From Hyphomicrobiales bacterium (GTDB taxonomy: Bacteria > Pseudomonadota > Alphaproteobacteria > Micropepsales > Micropepsaceae), in contig JAFIHO010000157.1 in NCBI GenBank assembly GCA_017849395.1, positions 1-9,469 on the forward strand: a stretch of 9,469 bases of DNA, read 5' to 3'. Shown one piece after another: positions 6,290-9,469 of the stretch. The notes below the pieces were generated by a model. The model had not been told where the DNA came from, searched no databases, and saw nothing but the letters and a program-made list of their open reading frames with translations. Made by a program: the position numbers and the translations under genes. How positions within the stretch are numbered: position 1 is the stretch's first letter; every line of letters starts with the position of its first letter.

Positions 6290-7402
6290 ATGACCGCGAC
6301 CCGCGAGGATGTGCTCAAGGCGCTTGACCAGGTGATCGACCCGGTCAGCGGACGCACCGTGGTGCAGCAGGACATGATCCAGGGCCTGGTGGTGAAGGAT
6401 GGCCATGTCGGCTTCGCGCTGGAGGTTGCGCCCGAGCGCGGGCCGCAATCCGAACCCTTACGGAAAATCTGCGAAGCCATGGTGCTGGGGGTGAAAGGCG
6501 TCAAATCCGTCACCGCCGTGCTGACCGCGCATGAGCAGCATCATGGCGGGCACGATCATCCGCACAGCCACGCCCCGGCCCGGCCGCGCCAGGCGCCGCC
6601 CGGCCCGCAAGGTATTCCCGGTGTCGCCTCCATCATCGCGGTGGCCAGCGGCAAGGGCGGCGTGGGCAAGTCGACCGTTGCGGTCAATCTTGCGCTGTCG
6701 CTGGCGAAGCTGGGACTGAAGGTCGGGCTGCTGGACAGCGACATTTACGGCCCCAGCGTGCCGCGCCTTTTGGGCATCACCGAAAAGCCCACCGCCGATG
6801 GCAAGCGCATCAATCCGATCGAGAAGTTCGGCCTGAAGGCCATGTCGATCGGTTTTCTGGTCGGCGAGGATGAAGCCGTTGTTTGGCGCGGGCCGATGGT
6901 GCAGTCGGCGCTGTCGCAGATGATGGCCGATGTGAACTGGGCGCCGCTGGATGTTCTGGTGCTCGACATGCCGCCGGGCACCGGCGATGCGCAGCTCACC
7001 ATCACGCAGCGCGTGCCGCTGAAGGGCGCGGTGATCGTCTCCACGCCGCAGGACATTGCACTGATCGACGCCAAGAAGGGCATCGCCATGTTCCGCAAGA
7101 CCCAGGTTCCCATCCTGGGCATCGTGGAGAATATGAGCATGTTCGTCTGTCCCGATTGCGGACATTCCCATGCGATATTCGGTCATGGCGGCGCGCGCGA
7201 GACCGCCGAAAAAATGGGCGTTCCTTTTCTGGCGGAAATTCCGCTGGTGCCGCGCATTCGTGAGATGTCCGATGCCGGGACTCCGGTCAGCGTATCCGAC
7301 CCGGATGGCGCGGAGGCAGCGGCATTTTTGCAACTGGCAAGAACGGTCGCAGATGCGCTGGAAAATTCGCAGCGCGCCGCGCCCAAAATCGTGTTGGAAT
7401 AA
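6290..7402 (+). CDS. mrp: Mrp/ApbC-type P-loop ATPase, iron-sulfur cluster carrier
   Basis: A 370-residue protein of the Mrp/NBP35 family, which binds and transfers Fe-S clusters to apoproteins in the cytoplasm. Residues about 1-80 form an MIP18 (DUF59) domain (REDVLKALDQVIDPVSGR). Residues 81-94 are a His-rich linker with seven His. Residues about 113-355 are the deviant Walker A ATPase: GKGGVGKST (121-129), LLDSDIYGPS (147-156), Walker B-like LVLDMPPGTGD (223-233), and the cluster-binding CPDC (C287, C290). ATG 6290 is favoured by the AGGA Shine-Dalgarno and by the normal MIP18 start; the frame upstream to 6230 lacks both. apbC is an equivalent name. A 2OG-oxygenase-like gene follows after 26 bases and may be co-transcribed. 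Confidence 0.94.
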   Translation: MTATREDVLKALDQVIDPVSGRTVVQQDMIQGLVVKDGHVGFALEVAPERGPQSEPLRKICEAMVLGVKGVKSVTAVLTAHEQHHGGHDHPHSHAPARPRQAPPGPQGIPGVASIIAVASGKGGVGKSTVAVNLALSLAKLGLKVGLLDSDIYGPSVPRLLGITEKPTADGKRINPIEKFGLKAMSIGFLVGEDEAVVWRGPMVQSALSQMMADVNWAPLDVLVLDMPPGTGDAQLTITQRVPLKGAVIVSTPQDIALIDAKKGIAMFRKTQVPILGIVENMSMFVCPDCGHSHAIFGHGGARETAEKMGVPFLAEIPLVPRIREMSDAGTPVSVSDPDGAEAAAFLQLARTVADALENSQRAAPKIVLE

Positions 7403-7428
7403 CCCGCCGGATCAATTCAAATACAGCC

Positions 7429-8055
7429 ATGAGCGCCAGCAAGCCCCAGGTCCGTAGCCTGTTCGCCACGCCTTTGTGCGTTCATTTCATTCCCATTGCG
7501 CATGACGTGAATTCCGAACTGCGCCCGATGGTGCTGTCGCGCGTGGAGAATGAAGGCCCCAGCCGCGGCCAGGGCCGTTATATCCGCGAGGATTTTCGCG
7601 AATGGGGAAATCATCATGCACAGACGCTGGCGACCGTGGTGTCGGACCTTGCCGATTCCCTCACCGCCACGCGCGGCGGCCAGCGCGTGAAGACGGACTG
7701 GAAGATCGCCAGCCGCGCCTGTGTGCGCATCAAGGGCGACTATCAGGAAATGACGGCGCGGCCCGGCGGCTTCTGGTCGGGGCTTTATTTTGTCGATGAC
7801 GGCTTCGCCAATTCCGACGACGACTCGCTGGGCGGTCATGTGGAGTTCGGCGATCCGCGCGGTTCGCTGCCCGCCATGGCCGCGCCGCAACTGTCGTTCC
7901 GTATGCCGGGCGGCCAGAATGCCGGTTACAGCGAAATCGTGCGGCCGCAGACCGGCATGATCCTGCTGCATCCGTCCTGGCTGCCGCGCGGTCAGCGCCG
8001 CTATGACGGCGAGGGCCAGCGCATCACCATCGAATTCAATCTTGCGGTGCCTTAG
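7429..8055 (+). CDS. 2OG-Fe(II) oxygenase-like protein, metal ligands apparently lost
   Basis: A 208-residue cytoplasmic protein resembling the small 2OG-Fe(II) oxygenase group annotated as TIGR02466. Visible family signatures are an N-terminal SLFATPL (10-16), FWSGLYFVDD (115-124), GGHVEFGDPRG (135-145), and a C-terminal PQTGMILLHPSWLP (173-186) followed by GQRITIEFN (196-204). In relatives the segment before the SGxYY motif reads like HxHP; here it is TARP (109-112). The late ligand expected after PSWL (as in PSWLxH) is R187. So the fold seems kept while the iron ligands look replaced, from memory of the family rather than from an alignment. The product may bind rather than oxidise its partner. 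The start has no strong Shine-Dalgarno. It lies 26 bases after mrp, and its stop overlaps that of folA. Confidence 0.7.
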   Translation: MSASKPQVRSLFATPLCVHFIPIAHDVNSELRPMVLSRVENEGPSRGQGRYIREDFREWGNHHAQTLATVVSDLADSLTATRGGQRVKTDWKIASRACVRIKGDYQEMTARPGGFWSGLYFVDDGFANSDDDSLGGHVEFGDPRGSLPAMAAPQLSFRMPGGQNAGYSEIVRPQTGMILLHPSWLPRGQRRYDGEGQRITIEFNLAVP

Positions 8056-8537
8056 GCCCGTTCCAGGGTGACGAAGGAATAGCCAAGCCCGTCGGGCGTG
8101 GCGTGGTCTTCGCGCGCCGTTTCGCGCCACGCGGATTTGTCCAGCGCGGGAAAATGCGCGTCGCCATCGAAGGCCCGATGTACTTCGGTGAGTTCGACAT
8201 GCGTCGCCAGCGGCAGGGCCGCGCGGTAAATCTCGCCGCCGCCGATGATGAAGACGGTTTCGTCTTGCGCCTTTGCAAGAGCCATCGCCTCTTCCAGCGA
8301 AGCGGCCGTCACCGCGCCTTGCGCGCTCCAGCCGGACTGGCGGGTGATGACGATATTGGTGCGGCCCGGCAACGGCTTCTTCGGAAAGGAATCCCAGGTC
8401 TTGCGCCCCATCACGATGGGATGGCCCATCGTCAGGGTCTTGAAGCGGCGCAAATCCTCCGGCAGCCGCCAGGGTATCGCGTCCTTGTTTCCAATCACGC
8501 CATTGTCGGCGGCAGCAACAATCAGAACGATATTCAT
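8052..8537 (-). CDS. folA: dihydrofolate reductase
   Basis: A 161-residue protein, normal for chromosomal DHFR; it reduces dihydrofolate to tetrahydrofolate with NADPH. Visible motifs are IVAAADNGVIGNKDAIPW (6-23), covering the substrate loop, WRLPEDLRRF with the catalytic acid D28 at the position of E. coli D27, IVMGRKTWDSF (41-51), PLPGRTNIVITR (56-66), and the NADPH-binding FIIGGGEIY (96-104). ATG 8537 overlaps the stop of the upstream acetyltransferase (ATGA), so its translation is probably coupled. Its TAA overlaps the TAG of the convergent oxygenase-like gene. thyA, the common neighbour of folA, is not in the window. Confidence 0.95.
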   Translation of the reverse strand: MNIVLIVAAADNGVIGNKDAIPWRLPEDLRRFKTLTMGHPIVMGRKTWDSFPKKPLPGRTNIVITRQSGWSAQGAVTAASLEEAMALAKAQDETVFIIGGGEIYRAALPLATHVELTEVHRAFDGDAHFPALDKSAWRETAREDHATPDGLGYSFVTLERA

Positions 8538-9016
8538 GCTGCCCCCAGCTTCGTCATCGCGTCACCCTCCAGCCGGTAGGCGATCCAGTCCGTGACCGGA
8601 CGCGCTCCCAGGCCGCGATAGAAATCGATGGCGCGTGTGTTCCAATCCAGCACCTTCCACTCCATCCAGCCCGCATGTGAATCCGTCGCGGTGCGCGCCA
8701 GATGCGCCAGCAGCGCGCGTCCAGCGCCATTGCCGCGAAATTCCGGGCGCACATACAAATCCTCGACATAAAGGCCGCGCCGGGCGCGGAAGCTGCCGTA
8801 AAGCCAATACCACACCGCCAGCCCTACAGCGTTATCGCCGCAGAACGCGATATCGCAACGGGCCGCCGGATCGTCGCCCGTCATGTCGCGCTGCACATCG
8901 GACGCGGTCAAACAGAAAATATCATCAAGCTTTTCGAACCGGGCCAGTTCTCGCAGCAGCGAAACGATCACGGGCGCGTCGGATGGCACTGCACGGCGGA
9001 TGAAAATCGCATTCAT
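8534..9016 (-). CDS. GNAT-family N-acetyltransferase, spermidine/thialysine acetyltransferase-like
   Basis: A 160-residue single-domain GNAT protein that would use acetyl-CoA to acetylate a small amine. The start IRRAVPSDAPVIVSLLRELA is typical of the family. The central strand GLYVEDLYVRPEFR leads into the acetyl-CoA pyrophosphate loop RGNGAG (94-99). The end KVLDWNTRAIDFYRGLGA, then YRLEGDAMTKL, resembles the SSAT-like branch (LDWN, FY.xLGA, GEA.xKL), suggesting a polyamine or thialysine substrate; that is inference. ATG 9016 gives the normal family start. An in-frame ATG at 9049 would add eleven residues, and neither has a clear Shine-Dalgarno. The stop overlaps the folA start, making a two-gene unit, and the gene diverges from the exported protein gene at 9118. 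Confidence 0.85.
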   Translation of the reverse strand: MNAIFIRRAVPSDAPVIVSLLRELARFEKLDDIFCLTASDVQRDMTGDDPAARCDIAFCGDNAVGLAVWYWLYGSFRARRGLYVEDLYVRPEFRGNGAGRALLAHLARTATDSHAGWMEWKVLDWNTRAIDFYRGLGARPVTDWIAYRLEGDAMTKLGAA

Positions 9017-9105
9017 GTGAGGTTCAGGGGACAAATCTAGAATCGTCATCGTCACAGTAATGGAACGGCAAGCCGGTTGAAGTGTTAACCGCAGGGCCGT
9101 TCGGA

Positions 9106-9110
9106 AAGGA
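9106..9110 (+). promoter_or_regulatory. ribosome binding site of the exported Gln/Arg-rich protein gene
   Basis: AAGGA seven bases before ATG 9118, one of the best Shine-Dalgarno sequences in the window. It fixes the start directly before a signal peptide. Confidence 0.7.
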
Positions 9111-9117
9111 TTGTGCG

Positions 9118-9469
9118 ATGAAAAAGCTCCTTCTCTCGGCTGCCGCGCTGGCCCTGCTGGCCGCGACGCCTGCCTTTGCGCAACGTCCCGAAGGCAATCC
9201 GCCGCGTGCCGAGGGCGCACAGCAGGGACGTCCCAACGGAGGCGGGATGCGCGGGCCGCAACAAAATCAACAGCAGCAGATGGCCCCGCGGCAGCAGACA
9301 GACAATGACCGCATGCGCGGCAATGATCGCGGTCCGCGCGACGGCAATCGCGGTGGACCGCCCCAGGCGCAGCAAACGCCCCGGCCCGCGCCGCAGGTCC
9401 AGCCGCAACAGCCAAACGCGATGACGATGCAGCGCGGCGACCGCGACAATGATCGCAACCGCAGTGGCA
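9118..9469 (+). CDS. exported Gln/Arg/Gly/Asp-rich protein, possibly RcnB-like (cut by window edge)
   Basis: The frame stays open for 117 codons to the window end, with a strong Shine-Dalgarno. It begins with a clear Sec signal peptide, MKKLLLSAAALALLAATPAFA, with cleavage expected before QRPEG. The mature part seen is low complexity: Gln, Pro, Arg, Gly, Asn and Asp dominate, with recurring short units such as NDRMRGNDRGPRDGNRG and GDRDNDRNRSG and a QQNQQQQ run. In alphaproteobacteria such a region often precedes a short RcnB-type domain in periplasmic proteins, but that domain would be beyond the window, so the assignment is a guess. Disordered and strongly charged, it probably acts in the periplasm. 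It diverges from the GNAT-folA pair across about 100 bases. Confidence 0.75.
   Translation, partial: MKKLLLSAAALALLAATPAFAQRPEGNPPRAEGAQQGRPNGGGMRGPQQNQQQQMAPRQQTDNDRMRGNDRGPRDGNRGGPPQAQQTPRPAPQVQPQQPNAMTMQRGDRDNDRNRSG

Noticed and set aside
6458..7333. 291-codon minus-strand frame within mrp
   Set aside because: His/Arg-rich antisense shadow of mrp with no domain or start signals.
7417..8130. 237-codon minus-strand frame
   Set aside because: Antisense shadow of the oxygenase-like gene, overlapping the end of folA, with no recognisable content.
9017..9415. N-terminal extension of the GNAT protein
   Set aside because: It lies antisense to the exported Gln/Arg-rich gene and lacks family resemblance. 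GNAT relatives start close to MNAIFIRRAV.
1..9469. New defence, mobile or secretion system, CRISPR array, tRNA or phage island
   Set aside because: No repeats, integrase, transposase, toxin-antitoxin pair or shift in base composition was seen. Nearly all genes are conserved housekeeping genes.

Overview
The window looks like ordinary chromosomal DNA from a high-GC alphaproteobacterium. The grounds are high GC by eye, strong GC bias at third codon positions, and the alphaproteobacterial character of the acetolactate synthase, SerB, MiaA and Mrp sequences. The lineage is an inference and I cannot name a genus. I see no tRNA, rRNA, insertion sequence, CRISPR array, prophage or toxin-antitoxin signature, and no gene-free stretch longer than about 200 bases.

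Left part (1-2840, minus strand): a branched-chain amino acid operon read right to left. It has a candidate promoter inside the end of miaA, a 16-codon leader peptide containing Val-Val-Val-Ile, an attenuator-like hairpin, then ilvB, ilvN, an unlisted 47-residue single-span membrane protein, and the start of ilvC, which is cut by the window edge. IlvB and IlvN make acetolactate or acetohydroxybutyrate and IlvC carries out the next step.

Middle part (2795-6126): miaA (minus; tRNA A37 prenylation) and serB (plus; last step of serine synthesis) diverge with only about 10 bases between their likely start codons. serB converges on a periplasmic Do/DegP-type serine protease (minus), with a strong GC-rich inverted repeat between them. 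The protease then diverges from mrp across a 163-base intergenic region holding a candidate promoter for each gene.

Right part (6290-9469): mrp/apbC (plus; Fe-S carrier P-loop ATPase with a His-rich linker) is followed after 26 bases by a protein that resembles the small 2OG-Fe(II) oxygenase family but appears to have lost the metal-binding histidines. That gene converges on folA with overlapping stop codons. folA lies in an ATGA-coupled pair behind a GNAT acetyltransferase related to spermidine/thialysine acetyltransferases. The window ends in the first 117 codons of an exported, Gln/Arg/Gly/Asp-rich protein that may belong to the RcnB-like group.

I did not find an exciting new multi-gene system. 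The most useful second-look items are the ilvB attenuator with its leader peptide, the unannotated small membrane protein between ilvN and ilvC, and the apparently metal-dead oxygenase homologue.
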